A stretch of 63,782 bases of DNA from Schnuerera sp. xch1 (GCF_019931165.1 NZ_JAIOUP010000014.1:1-63782); one strand, 5' to 3'; counted from the first letter of the stretch, positions 17,275 to 25,668 are shown. The notes: generated by a model not told the origin, from the sequence alone. Program-made: numbers and translations.

Positions 17275-18943
17275 TGTTATCACCTCCCAATTGATGGATA
17301 AGACCAGGTTTTATTTGAGCTTTTACTCTTATATCTTTACCAGTAGTATAAAAACCCCTTACCATATTAAAGCTGTTTTCCTCAATTATCTCAGCATCAA
17401 TTTCATCTTTAGTCTCACCTATTGATATAGCGGATTCTTTTATCAATCTTAGAGCTCTTTCCTTTGCAAAATTTAGACTATAATTACGATCCACTTTTTC
17501 ATAAATCTCCAATTCAGGAACAGAAAGAGTTTTTTTAGATGTATCCACATGCATTGTTATTTCAGCAGTGGGACGAGCCAAAGCTGCACCTACAGCATTA
17601 GCCACATGATAGTTTTCAGGATAATAGCAAGGTAGATTGAATTTATCTTTAAGTATAGGGGTTAATACTTCAGCAGGTCCTCCGATTATATTTATGAGTT
17701 TAGGCTCTAATTTCTTCCCATACAATAGTTCCTTTATGGTATAAACAGGCTGACTATTTATTTTTTCTAGAAGTTTATCTATTTTATACTTAATCATATT
17801 ACCCATGGTTTCAAGAACTAATTTTGCCATATCTTCTGCTGATAGATTAAGTTCCTTTCCCAATAAGCTCATGGATTCATGAGCTTTCTTCTTATAATCG
17901 TGGTCATAACCAATTAACTCTAATGTAATCATAGCATCGGTAGGAGTAGGTTGGGGGCCACCAAATGCATAAGGCTTTCCTTCTCGTTTTGGGCCTATTT
18001 TAACTTTACCATTTTTAATATTAATGCTACTGTCTCCGCCTAAACCTATGGAGACACTGTAAATAGCTCTTACTAGAGTATTATATTTTCCAATCTTAAT
18101 TCCTAATGGTTCAAACAAAGGCACTCCATCTGCAAGGAAAAATATGTCTGTAGTAGTTCCTCCAACATCCAACAATATTGCATCCTTATCCGTAGGAAGC
18201 ATAGCGGTAATTCCCATAAAACTTGCAGCAGGTCCAGAAAGTATAGTTTCCACTGGTTTCTCTTCTGCTGTATTCATATTCATAGTACCTCCGTCAGCCT
18301 TAAGTATGAATATAAGGGCGTTTATGCCTTCAATTTCCATGGATTTTTTAATATTAGCTGCAAAGTCATTAAATGTACTATGTACAGCTGAGTTCAGGTA
18401 AGATGTATATACTCTACGAGGGAAACTCAGCTTACCAGATACAGTGTGTCCCATAGTAATGGGAGAGAAGTTTTCTAGTATTTCCTTTATCCTTATTTCA
18501 TTCTCAGGATTTCTAGTAGAGAATTTGGTGACAACAGCAAAAGAATCAATATTTTTCTTCTTGAATAGTTTAACAGCATTTTTTACCTCGGACAAATTCA
18601 AGCCTTCAATTACATTGCCCCTATGGTCAACATAACCGGATATGAATACATTTTCATCACCACATGCTAAAAAATCATTAGCTATTCCTGGACCGGATTG
18701 TATAATCATACCTACAGAGGAAGTCTTATTTTCAACAATAGCATTAGTGGATACAGTAGTGCTTAGGTTTATCCTATCTATTTTAGTCTTATCATATCCT
18801 GTAAGAAGTTCCTTAAGGGTAGACCAAATAGATCCAAATAAGTCATCCCTATTCGTAGGTTTCTTTATGGTATTTATGATATTGCCATCTTCTATAATAA
18901 CTCCATCTATATTAGTTCCACCCATATCGAGACCAACAATCAA
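17267..18943 (-). CDS. Hydantoinase/oxoprolinase A-family ATP-dependent hydrolase (HyuA-like)
   Basis: A 558-residue member of the hydantoinase A / 5-oxoprolinase family, an actin-like ATPase fold. N-terminal phosphate loop VGLDMGGTNIDGVIIEDG; second ATP-binding block ILLDVGGTTTDIFFLADG; adenosine-region GGPAEVLTPIL. Normally a HyuB subunit is nearby; none is present here. The gene starts with TTG after AAAGGAGG. Its last codons overlap the start of the HDAC-like gene, so the two products are probably made together. The substrate is unknown; an amide or lactam ring is the family theme. Confidence 0.87.
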   Translation of the reverse strand: MIVGLDMGGTNIDGVIIEDGNIINTIKKPTNRDDLFGSIWSTLKELLTGYDKTKIDRINLSTTVSTNAIVENKTSSVGMIIQSGPGIANDFLACGDENVFISGYVDHRGNVIEGLNLSEVKNAVKLFKKKNIDSFAVVTKFSTRNPENEIRIKEILENFSPITMGHTVSGKLSFPRRVYTSYLNSAVHSTFNDFAANIKKSMEIEGINALIFILKADGGTMNMNTAEEKPVETILSGPAASFMGITAMLPTDKDAILLDVGGTTTDIFFLADGVPLFEPLGIKIGKYNTLVRAIYSVSIGLGGDSSINIKNGKVKIGPKREGKPYAFGGPQPTPTDAMITLELIGYDHDYKKKAHESMSLLGKELNLSAEDMAKLVLETMGNMIKYKIDKLLEKINSQPVYTIKELLYGKKLEPKLINIIGGPAEVLTPILKDKFNLPCYYPENYHVANAVGAALARPTAEITMHVDTSKKTLSVPELEIYEKVDRNYSLNFAKERALRLIKESAISIGETKDEIDAEIIEENSFNMVRGFYTTGKDIRVKAQIKPGLIHQLGGDNNA

Positions 18944-18978
18944 ATTAAAACCTCCTTTTCCTTATTTTTCTATATATT

Positions 18979-19008
18979 ATTATATCCCTTACAATGTTTT
19001 AATATCAA
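18979..19008 (-). promoter_or_regulatory. Sigma-A type promoter for the hydantoinase/HDAC operon
   Basis: Minus-strand -35 TTGATA (19008-19003) and -10 TATAAT (18984-18979) are separated by 18 bp, 36 bp before the TTG start codon. It is the best promoter match in the gap. Confidence 0.65.
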
Positions 19009-19209
19009 GTGGACAAATTACCTGTCTTCGTGTTCATTGAAGACGAAAGTAAACCTATGGCAAACACAAAATTTTGCTTACCATAGGTTTTTATATAAAT
19101 GTGAGGGAAATCTATTTTTTAACTTATATATACCATAAACTAATAAATTTTAATCAAGGAATAAACATTAAGATTTATTAGCATATTTATAATAAAGATG
19201 TGGTTTTAG

Positions 19210-19237
19210 TTGTATTTCAACTACTTAATTGATACAA
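19210..19237 (+). promoter_or_regulatory. 28-bp dyad, TTGTAT-N16-ATACAA, upstream of VOC gene
   Basis: TTGTAT at 19210-19215 and ATACAA at 19232-19237 form a spaced inverted repeat 50 bp before the VOC start. The same dyad, with identical 28-bp length and a shared TTTTT after it, precedes the EamA transporter at 22857-22884. Candidate binding site of a dimeric regulator (GntR/MocR type would fit) not encoded in this window. Confidence 0.6.
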
Positions 19238-19286
19238 TTTTTATATAAGATATTTTTATAAGATTATAATATTAGGAGGATATAAA

Positions 19287-19652
19287 ATGAAATTTTGTTG
19301 GTGTACAATTCATGTTAAAAATATGGAAGAGTCTTTAAAATTTTATAAGGAAATAGTTGGGCTCAAAGAAAGTAATAGATTTAAGGCTGGCCCAGAACTT
19401 GAAATCATATTTCTAGGAGATGGCGAAATTAATATTGAGTTAATATGCAATATGGAGAATGATAATGTAAATATTGGACAGGATATTTCATTAGGTTTTA
19501 AAGTGGATTCAGTAGATGAAATGATGAAATTTGTAAAGAAAAAGGGTGTAGATATTCATAGTGGTCCATTTGAACCAAATCCACACGTAAGATTTTTCTT
19601 TGTGGAAGATCCTAACGGTCTAAAAATTCAGTTTGTAGAGGACATTAAGTAA
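19287..19652 (+). CDS. VOC-superfamily protein (glyoxalase I-like)
   Basis: A 121-residue vicinal-oxygen-chelate protein with paired beta-alpha-beta-beta-beta modules: WCTIHVKNMEESLKFYKEIV GL and, in the second half, HVRFFFVEDPNGLKIQFVED. Metal-ligand positions are His in TIHV, Glu in NIEL, His in PHVRF and Glu near the end in QFVED, close to the lactoylglutathione-lyase pattern. AGGAGGATATAAA precedes the ATG. The operator upstream matches that of the EamA transporter. Substrate is not determined. Confidence 0.82.
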   Translation: MKFCWCTIHVKNMEESLKFYKEIVGLKESNRFKAGPELEIIFLGDGEINIELICNMENDNVNIGQDISLGFKVDSVDEMMKFVKKKGVDIHSGPFEPNPHVRFFFVEDPNGLKIQFVEDIK

Positions 19653-19678
19653 AATTGCATAAGAGAGGATGAATAAAT

Positions 19679-20224
19679 ATGAAACTTTTTTTCATGTCAG
19701 ATATACATGGCTCACTTTATTTTTTAAATAAATCATTGGAAAGATTTAAAGAAGAAGAGGCGGATTATATAGTAATATTAGGTGACGAATTATACCATGG
19801 AGCAAGGAATCCACTGCCTAAAGAATATAATCCAAAAAGGGTAACCGAAACGCTTAACAGATTTGCAGATAAAATAATAGCAGTACGAGGAAACTGTGAT
19901 AGCGAAGTAGATGAAATGGTAATCAACTTTCCAATTATGGCAACATACTCTACAATTCTTTATAAAAATAAGAGATTGTTTTTAACTCATGGTCACATAT
20001 ATAATGAAAACAATATGCCAAAATTAGGTGATGGAAGCATATTCATATACGGACATACTCATATACCTGTAGCTAAAAAGAAAGATAATATATTTATAAT
20101 AAATCCAGGTTCAATCACATTACCAAAGGAAAATAACCCACATACTTATGGCGTTTTAGAAGGAGATGTTTTTACAATAAAAGATCTTGAAGGAAATGTA
20201 TTTAAAGAGATTAATATTAGATAG
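19679..20224 (+). CDS. YfcE/MJ0936-family metallophosphoesterase
   Basis: A 181-residue calcineurin-like phosphodiesterase. Metal-binding motifs in order: DIHGS (D and H), GDELYHG (D), RGNCD (N), THGH (two His) and GHTH, with NPGS close after, which is the YfcE pattern (B. subtilis YsnB and E. coli YfcE are phosphodiesterases). It starts 26 bp after the VOC gene with AGAGAGGATGAA upstream, and ends one base before the DUF4177 ribosome site. Substrate unknown. Confidence 0.9.
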   Translation: MKLFFMSDIHGSLYFLNKSLERFKEEEADYIVILGDELYHGARNPLPKEYNPKRVTETLNRFADKIIAVRGNCDSEVDEMVINFPIMATYSTILYKNKRLFLTHGHIYNENNMPKLGDGSIFIYGHTHIPVAKKKDNIFIINPGSITLPKENNPHTYGVLEGDVFTIKDLEGNVFKEINIR

Positions 20225-20238
20225 TGGGAGGAAAACCT

Positions 20239-20430
20239 ATGTATCAATATAAAAGTGTAAAATTAGCTCTAAAAGGATTTTTTGTATCAGACTTAGAAAA
20301 TCATAATGAAATCATTGATAAATATGCTAAAGAAGGTTGGAGATTAGTACAAATTTTTCCTGTGAAATATGCCTCTAACGGTGTACCAATGGAGTTTGAA
20401 ATTATTTTTGAACGAGAAATAGATAATTAG
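20239..20430 (+). CDS. DUF4177-type small protein
   Basis: A 63-residue protein beginning MYQYKSVKLALKGFF and containing the hallmark IDKYAKEGWRLVQIFPVKY followed by PMEFEIIFERE, as in DUF4177 (a small alpha/beta fold, function unknown). I choose ATG 20239, preceded by GGGAGGAAAACCT; the upstream GTG at 20224 lies in the ribosome site. It directly follows the phosphodiesterase gene, so they may be co-transcribed. Confidence 0.8.
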   Translation: MYQYKSVKLALKGFFVSDLENHNEIIDKYAKEGWRLVQIFPVKYASNGVPMEFEIIFEREIDN

Positions 20431-20503
20431 TATTAAGGATTTTATTTTTATATCAGTAGTATAATGTATAACAACTAAATTAAATTTAATAGAGGTGAAA
20501 ATA

Positions 20504-20817
20504 TTGGTTAAAGAAAGAAATAAAGCAAGGTTACTTTTATATGGAAGCATGTTTTTGGCTATTGCATTAGGAGTATATGCTCAAGACATTGCTTATTCTT
20601 TGTATGATAATTTAACTATACCTTTAATGGTAGGTATAAGCATTGCAACAATACTTAGCATACTTTTCTTCTTGAGTTCACCTATATTGGTATCCAAGGT
20701 TAATAAACAAAATAAAGTTCGAAAGAAAGAAATTATATATACTTAGGTATTAATGCTTTAATAGGTATAGTTATATCTGCATTTTCATTAATTGTTTTGA
20801 TAGCGTGGTGGGGTTAA
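20504..20817 (+). pseudogene. Small membrane protein gene, probably frameshifted near its 3' end
   Basis: An ORF of 80 codons starts with TTG at 20504 after AGAGGTG and ends at TAG 20744-20746. It encodes two transmembrane helices (LLLYGSMFLAIALGVYA and LMVGISIATILSILFFLSS) and a Lys-rich loop ending KKEIIYT. In another frame the DNA continues with LGINALIGIVISAFSLIVLIAW and stops at 20817. That is a convincing third helix, so a one-base shift around 20730-20743 is likely. I cannot tell real mutation from sequence error. No family recognised. Confidence 0.5.
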
Positions 20818-20885
20818 TATATTGAAAGGGATATAATTTATATATTGTGCAATAATAGACTAAATTACTTAGGTGTATGACATAA

Positions 20886-20914
20886 AAAACTTGCTTTTAT
20901 AGCAGGTTTTTTAT
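20886..20914 (+). terminator. Intrinsic terminator after the small membrane protein gene
   Basis: AAAACTTGCT and AGCAGGTTTT (one G-U pair) form a stem around the loop TTTAT, followed by TTTTTATT. It lies about 15 bp upstream of the promoter of the ArsR-like gene. Confidence 0.75.
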
Positions 20915-20928
20915 TGGATAAATATCCC

Positions 20929-20958
20929 TTGACATTATAGAAAGTATAATGTTAGAAT
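20929..20958 (+). promoter_or_regulatory. Promoter of ArsR-like/MFS operon with internal inverted-repeat operator
   Basis: -35 TTGACA (20929-20934), 18-bp spacer, -10 TAGAAT (20953-20958). Exactly within the spacer is a perfect inverted repeat ACATTATA-GAAAG-TATAATGT (20932-20952). A repressor bound there would block RNA polymerase. The first gene encodes a winged-helix regulator, so autoregulation is the likely reading. Confidence 0.7.
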
Positions 20959-20989
20959 TAATGTAACGATTATATATTGGGAGGTAAAT

Positions 20990-21562
20990 ATGAACAATAA
21001 TAAAATTATACTTAAAACAGAAAAAGAACTTAAAATTTTCATGTCGCCTATTAGACAAAAAATAATTAAGCAAATGGAGATAGAAGGCAAACCTATTACT
21101 TCTAAACATATAGCAGATAAGCTCAATATATCTCCATCATCAGCGCAGCATCATATAAAGCAGCTGCAGGAAATAGGAATAATTGAATTTGACCATAGTG
21201 AAATCATAAATGGTATAAGAGCCAAATATCTTAAATTAACTGAAAAAACTGTTAGCATTGGAGGATATATAGATGATGATTTAGCTTTAGATCGGGATGC
21301 TATAGCGAAAAATATGTTGTTTGAAACATATAATAACTACCAAGCCCTTATTACTGAAAAGAGACCTATAATAATTGAAGAGTATAATAAGGGGAATAAA
21401 GTAGTAGATCTTTTATCTGGTGTAGTTCATCTAACAACAGAAGATGCTAATGAGTTATATGACATAATTAATCAATTTATAAATAATCATTCAAAAGCAT
21501 CTACTGATACTCACCCATTTGAATTTGCTCTAATTGCATTTAGGTCAGACCTATATAGATGA
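20990..21562 (+). CDS. ArsR-like winged-helix transcriptional regulator
   Basis: A 190-residue cytosolic regulator. The HTH (about residues 14-75) reads IFMSPIRQKIIKQMEIEG, ITSKHIADKLNISPSSAQHH, IKQLQEIGIIEF, matching the HTH_20/ArsR-like fold; the C-terminal 110 residues look like an effector or dimerisation domain. GGGAGGTAAAT precedes the ATG. The MFS transporter gene starts 13 bp downstream, a common regulator-exporter arrangement, and the promoter carries an inverted repeat. Confidence 0.85.
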   Translation: MNNNKIILKTEKELKIFMSPIRQKIIKQMEIEGKPITSKHIADKLNISPSSAQHHIKQLQEIGIIEFDHSEIINGIRAKYLKLTEKTVSIGGYIDDDLALDRDAIAKNMLFETYNNYQALITEKRPIIIEEYNKGNKVVDLLSGVVHLTTEDANELYDIINQFINNHSKASTDTHPFEFALIAFRSDLYR

Positions 21563-21575
21563 AGGGAGTAGCAAA

Positions 21576-22789
21576 ATGAGACTAAATATTTATTCTCTAA
21601 TATTTTTCATAAGATCATATGTATTAGGACTACTAGTGCCAGTATTAAGCTTAGTACTATTAGAAAAGGAAGTATCGTTAAGCAGTTTGTCTATCATAAT
21701 GAGTATATACTCGTTTATAATAATATCTTTTGAATTACCTTCTGGGATTATGTCAGACGTAATTGGTAGAAAAAAACATTTTGTATATCATTAATTATAT
21801 CATTATTAAGTTCATTAGTCATATTGCTAGGTAGGGGTTTTTTTATTATGTCTATAGGAATAATATTATATGGACTAAATAGAGCTATATCAACAGGTTC
21901 TTTTGATGCACTTTTTATAGACAGCTATATTGACGTATTTGGAAAGAATAAACTGCATGATATTACTACTCGCATAAATGTTTTGGATGCATTAGGTTTA
22001 GCAGCAGGATCTTTATCAGGAGGTATCTTGCCAGAAATTTCAAATGGTTGGTCTCCTATTTTTGGAACATATGACTTAAATCTTGTTGTTCAAATAGTAA
22101 TGACTATAATCCTTATAATCCTTGTGATAATTTTTGTTAATGAAGCAAATCTACAACAAAAAGAAGAAAGAATATCAGTAATTGAACATGTGAAAAGAAG
22201 TTCTTTGTTTATAGTTAATAGTAAAAATGTAATATGTATTTTTATTTCAGTCTTTGCTACAGGATATTTTTTAAGCGCTTTGGAGACATACTGGCAACCT
22301 CATTTTATATCCTTACAGACTAATAATGATCAACTGTTTCTACTTGGTATTGTTGCTTTTTTATATTTAGTTGCTGCAATGGCTGGGAGCCTTATTTCAA
22401 ATAAGAATATTGATAGATTCAACTCTAGAAAGATATATTTAGTTCTTCGTGTATTAATGAGTATTTCAATAGTATTTACAGCGTTGCAGACAAATATTTC
22501 ATCATTTATCGTCTGTTATATAATAACATACTTAATATTTGGAATGGCTAATATACCTGAAGCCGTTATTCTAAATAGAGAAATATCTAATAAGATCAGA
22601 GCATCCATATTATCATTAAATTCATTAATTTTACAAATTGGCATGTTACTAGGTTCTATAGCAAATAGCATTATGATAAAGTATATTTCAATTCCTAGAA
22701 TTTGGATTATCAGTGCCATTATAATTTTTCTATCCATTTTAATAACATCTAAGAAATTATTGGAGGCTGATAAGTTTAGTTCATCTTGA
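21576..22789 (+). pseudogene. MFS transporter split by a -1 frameshift at an A7 run
   Basis: Major facilitator transporter, about 12 TM, read in two frames. Segment 1 runs from ATG 21576 (GAAGGGAG upstream) to TAA 21794 and ends inside MFS motif A, SGIMSDVIGRKK. Segment 2 is open without a start from before 21824 to 22789. With one more A in the run 21770-21776 (seven A) the protein continues as GRKKTFCISLIISLLSSLVI, which is the expected helix. The run reads AGA AAA AAA in frame, a codon-phased A AAA AAA slippery heptamer, so ribosomal -1 slippage would also give the full protein. A disrupted gene, phase-variable gene, programmed shift or sequence error all remain possible. Confidence 0.75.
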
Positions 22790-22856
22790 AATCATACAGT
22801 ATTTATTAAGCTGTAGGTAGGACTATTAAATAGTTGATTATTGTTCATGTCTATTA

Positions 22857-22884
22857 TTGTATTTTCACCATTTAACTGATACAA
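22857..22884 (+). promoter_or_regulatory. 28-bp dyad, TTGTAT-N16-ATACAA, upstream of EamA gene
   Basis: TTGTAT at 22857-22862 and ATACAA at 22879-22884, 41 bp before the EamA start, with the same spacing and a highly similar centre (TTTAACTG versus CTTAATTG) as the dyad at 19210-19237. This indicates a common regulator for a VOC protein and a transporter. Confidence 0.6.
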
Positions 22885-22925
22885 TTTTTCATATAGACTT
22901 ATAGTCATATTAGGGGGGGATCATT

Positions 22926-23777
22926 ATGGATATGAAAGATAAAAGCCTGATAAAAATTCATTTAGCTGTTTTTTTGTTTGGCATATCAGGATTATTTGGT
23001 AAATTATTATCTCTGTCATCAATTATAATTGTTCTTGGAAGGGTTTTCTTTTCAAGCATTTTTTTATTGGGTATAATGTTATATTTTAAGAAGGATATAA
23101 AATTAAAATGCAATAAGGATTATTTTTATTTGGTTGTGATGGGTGTGATTTTAGCAATCCATTGGAGTACCTTTTTTGCATCTATTCAAGTGTCTACAGT
23201 AGCAATAGGACTACTTACATTTTCCACATTTCCAGTTTTCGTTACTTTTCTTGAACCATATTTTTTTAAGGAGAAAATTAAGCTATCAGATATTGTAATT
23301 GCACTCATTACCTTCTTAGGTGTAGTTTTTGTCGTTCCGAAGTTTGAAGTGGAAAACAATTTAACTCATGGAGTTTTACTAGGATTAATATCTGGTTTTA
23401 CATATGCAGTTCTTTCAATATTTAATAGAAAATATGTAAAAGATTATTCAAGTTCATTAATTGCTTTTTACGAACAATTTGTGGCAACAATTATATTAAT
23501 GCCTTTTTTATTTTTACAAAAGCCAGTTTTTCAACCTAAGGATATACTATTACTCATATTATTAGGAATAGTTTTTACTGGGATTTCTCATACTTTATTC
23601 ATAAATGGATTAAAGAATATTAAAACACAAACAGCTGCAATTATATCGAGTCTTGAGCCAGTATATGGCATTATTTTCGCTATTTTTTTGGTAAAAGAAA
23701 TACCAACTTTAAGAGAAGTTTTGGGAGGAATTATTATTCTAGGCACTGTTTTTTATTCGACTATTAAATCTAAATAA
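22926..23777 (+). CDS. EamA-family (DMT superfamily) transporter
   Basis: A 283-residue, ten-TM protein with two EamA repeats. Repeat 1 starts KIHLAVFLFGISGLFGKLLS and ends at FLGVVFVVPKF; repeat 2 covers GVLLGLISGFTYAVLSIFNR to AAIISSLEPVYGIIFAIFLV. The conserved Glu of FLEPYFF and SLEPVYG is present in both halves. AGGGGGGATCATT precedes the ATG. Family members export amino acids or metabolites; the upstream 28-bp dyad is shared with the VOC gene, so a link to a common inducer is possible. Confidence 0.9.
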   Translation: MDMKDKSLIKIHLAVFLFGISGLFGKLLSLSSIIIVLGRVFFSSIFLLGIMLYFKKDIKLKCNKDYFYLVVMGVILAIHWSTFFASIQVSTVAIGLLTFSTFPVFVTFLEPYFFKEKIKLSDIVIALITFLGVVFVVPKFEVENNLTHGVLLGLISGFTYAVLSIFNRKYVKDYSSSLIAFYEQFVATIILMPFLFLQKPVFQPKDILLLILLGIVFTGISHTLFINGLKNIKTQTAAIISSLEPVYGIIFAIFLVKEIPTLREVLGGIIILGTVFYSTIKSK

Positions 23778-23862
23778 TTTATATCATTAATACCTCATTA
23801 AAAGGAAAGCATAATAAGAATGGTAATTTATGTAGTATAGTTTATAAGGAGGTACTAAATAT

Positions 23863-25668
23863 TTGGAAACTATCAAAAGGAAGTACGAAAGAAGAAAGAA
23901 AAGTTATAATAAACTGCTAGAAAAACAGAAAAAAGGAGAACGACAGATAAGCAACTTAAGGCTTTTGATCTTTATAGTAGGAATTAGTGTTGCTGTTTAT
24001 GCTTATTTGACTCATAGATTTATAATTCTTGCTTTAAGTTTGGTTGTTTTTGTAACTACATTTATTTATCTTGTTATATCCCATAAGAAGCTGAAAAAAA
24101 GGATAAAATATACTGCTTTGCTTAGAGACATAAATATTAAATCGTTGAAACGACTAAAAGGGGAATGGAATACATTTGAAGATGATGGAGAGGACTTTAA
24201 GGATGACAATCATAACTATTTAGTAGACCTTTATATATTCGGCAAGAACTCTCTTTTCCAATATATAAATGCAGTTAATACCTTTGTTGGAAGACAAAAA
24301 CTTAAACAATTGTTATCCGAAGTAGTTGGAAATAGTGATGACATTTATCAAAGACAAGAGGCGATAGAAGAATTGGGCACAATGCTTAATTGGAGACAGA
24401 GATTTTTGGCAGAGGGAATGGTTATATCAGAGAAAATGCATAATCCAGAAAATCTGATAACTTGGGCGAATGAAAGGAATGAAGACTTCAGAAAGCCTTG
24501 GGTTATTACTATTTTTAGAATATTGCCATGTATCACTATTGGTTTTGTTTTAACAGGGCTTGTAATGAATATAATACCTTGGTATTGGCCGATAATTGCA
24601 TTAATAGTTCAGTACGTTTTGATTCGCCATAAAAGAATAGAGCGATTTCAGATGTTCAATATATCAGAGAATTATAATAATGATTTGAGAATATATTATA
24701 ATATGCTAAGATTATTTGAAGAACAAAATTTTAAATCTAAACATATCAACAAAATAAAGGATGGAATTAAAAACGAGAATGGTCTTGAAGCCTATAAACA
24801 AATAGATTCTTTATCTTCAATAATTGACTCCATCTCAAATAGAAGGAATTCACTTTATTTTATCTTTAATATATTAACATTGTGGGATTTTCAGCTTATT
24901 ATAGACCTTGAGAAATGGAAGTATAAATCTGGGCATCTTCTTAAGAATTGGCTAGATGCTCTAGGAAAAATTGAAGCATTGTCAAGTCTTGCAATAATTA
25001 GATTTGAAAACCCTGACTGGGTAATGCCAATAATTGATGATGAAGAGACAAAACTTATATCAAAAGATATAGGGCATCCCTTAATCACAAAGGATAGAGT
25101 GCATAACGATTTGACCATTGATAAAAATGTAAAGGTAATGTTAATTACTGGCTCGAATATGTCAGGAAAGAGCACACTGCTAAGAACAGCAGGTATCAAT
25201 CTAGTACTGGCATATGCAGGTGCACCAGTATGTGCAAAATATTTTCGTGCATCTATTATGAAGATATACACCTGCATGAATGTTACTGATGACCTCAGTG
25301 ATAACATATCATCTTTCTATGCGGAACTTTTAAGAATAAAGGATATTGTAAAGGAATCAGAATCAGGAGAGAAGATTTTTTTCTTGCTAGATGAGATATT
25401 TAAAGGTACCAATTCTCTAGATCGCCATACTGGTGCTAAAGTACTTATTAATAAGTTAAGTCATACCAATTCCATTGGAATGGTATCTACTCATGACCTT
25501 GAACTCTGCGACTTGGAAGAGGAAAATGACAGAATAGCAAACTATCATTTTCAAGAGTATTACAAGCATAATAAAATATACTTTGATTACAAATTACGTT
25601 CTGGTTCTTCAACTACACGAAATGCCCTTTATCTTATGAAGATGGCAGGAATTGACGTGGAACCATAG
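23863..25668 (+). CDS. Membrane-anchored MutS-like ATPase
   Basis: A 601-residue protein with a C-terminal MutS domain V: Walker A ITGSNMSGKST, Walker B FFLLDEIFKGTNSLDRH, then GMVSTHDLELCDLE. Unlike true MutS, there is no mismatch-recognition domain; instead the N-terminal part is a charged helix (residues 1-30) followed by two TM helices (LRLLIFIVGISVAVYAYL, IILALSLVVFVTTFIYLVI) and another pair near residue 225. Start is TTG after AAGGAGGTACTAAATA. Similar multi-TM MutS-family ATPases are known, but their role is not established; it should not be called a repair protein. Confidence 0.85.
   Translation: METIKRKYERRKKSYNKLLEKQKKGERQISNLRLLIFIVGISVAVYAYLTHRFIILALSLVVFVTTFIYLVISHKKLKKRIKYTALLRDINIKSLKRLKGEWNTFEDDGEDFKDDNHNYLVDLYIFGKNSLFQYINAVNTFVGRQKLKQLLSEVVGNSDDIYQRQEAIEELGTMLNWRQRFLAEGMVISEKMHNPENLITWANERNEDFRKPWVITIFRILPCITIGFVLTGLVMNIIPWYWPIIALIVQYVLIRHKRIERFQMFNISENYNNDLRIYYNMLRLFEEQNFKSKHINKIKDGIKNENGLEAYKQIDSLSSIIDSISNRRNSLYFIFNILTLWDFQLIIDLEKWKYKSGHLLKNWLDALGKIEALSSLAIIRFENPDWVMPIIDDEETKLISKDIGHPLITKDRVHNDLTIDKNVKVMLITGSNMSGKSTLLRTAGINLVLAYAGAPVCAKYFRASIMKIYTCMNVTDDLSDNISSFYAELLRIKDIVKESESGEKIFFLLDEIFKGTNSLDRHTGAKVLINKLSHTNSIGMVSTHDLELCDLEEENDRIANYHFQEYYKHNKIYFDYKLRSGSSTTRNALYLMKMAGIDVEP

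Larger units (their letters stand above)
18944..19286. other. 343-bp gene-free region with two hairpins with complementary loops
   Basis: The region holds the minus-strand promoter above and a plus-strand hairpin pair. Hairpin 1 is GTCTTC / GAAGAC (19024-19044) with loop GTGTTCATT. Hairpin 2 is AAACCTATGG (19051-19060) / CCATAGGTTT (19081-19090), followed by TTAT. The GTGTT of loop 1 is complementary to AACAC inside hairpin 2, so a kissing interaction is possible. It may be a small RNA or the remains of a terminator. A shared dyad at 19210-19237 precedes the VOC gene. I see no convincing ORF. Confidence 0.4.

Noticed and set aside
18944-19091. Known riboswitch (c-di-GMP, SAM, TPP, purine, preQ1, fluoride) in the gap
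   Set aside because: None of the core motifs I know is present; only two plain hairpins are seen.
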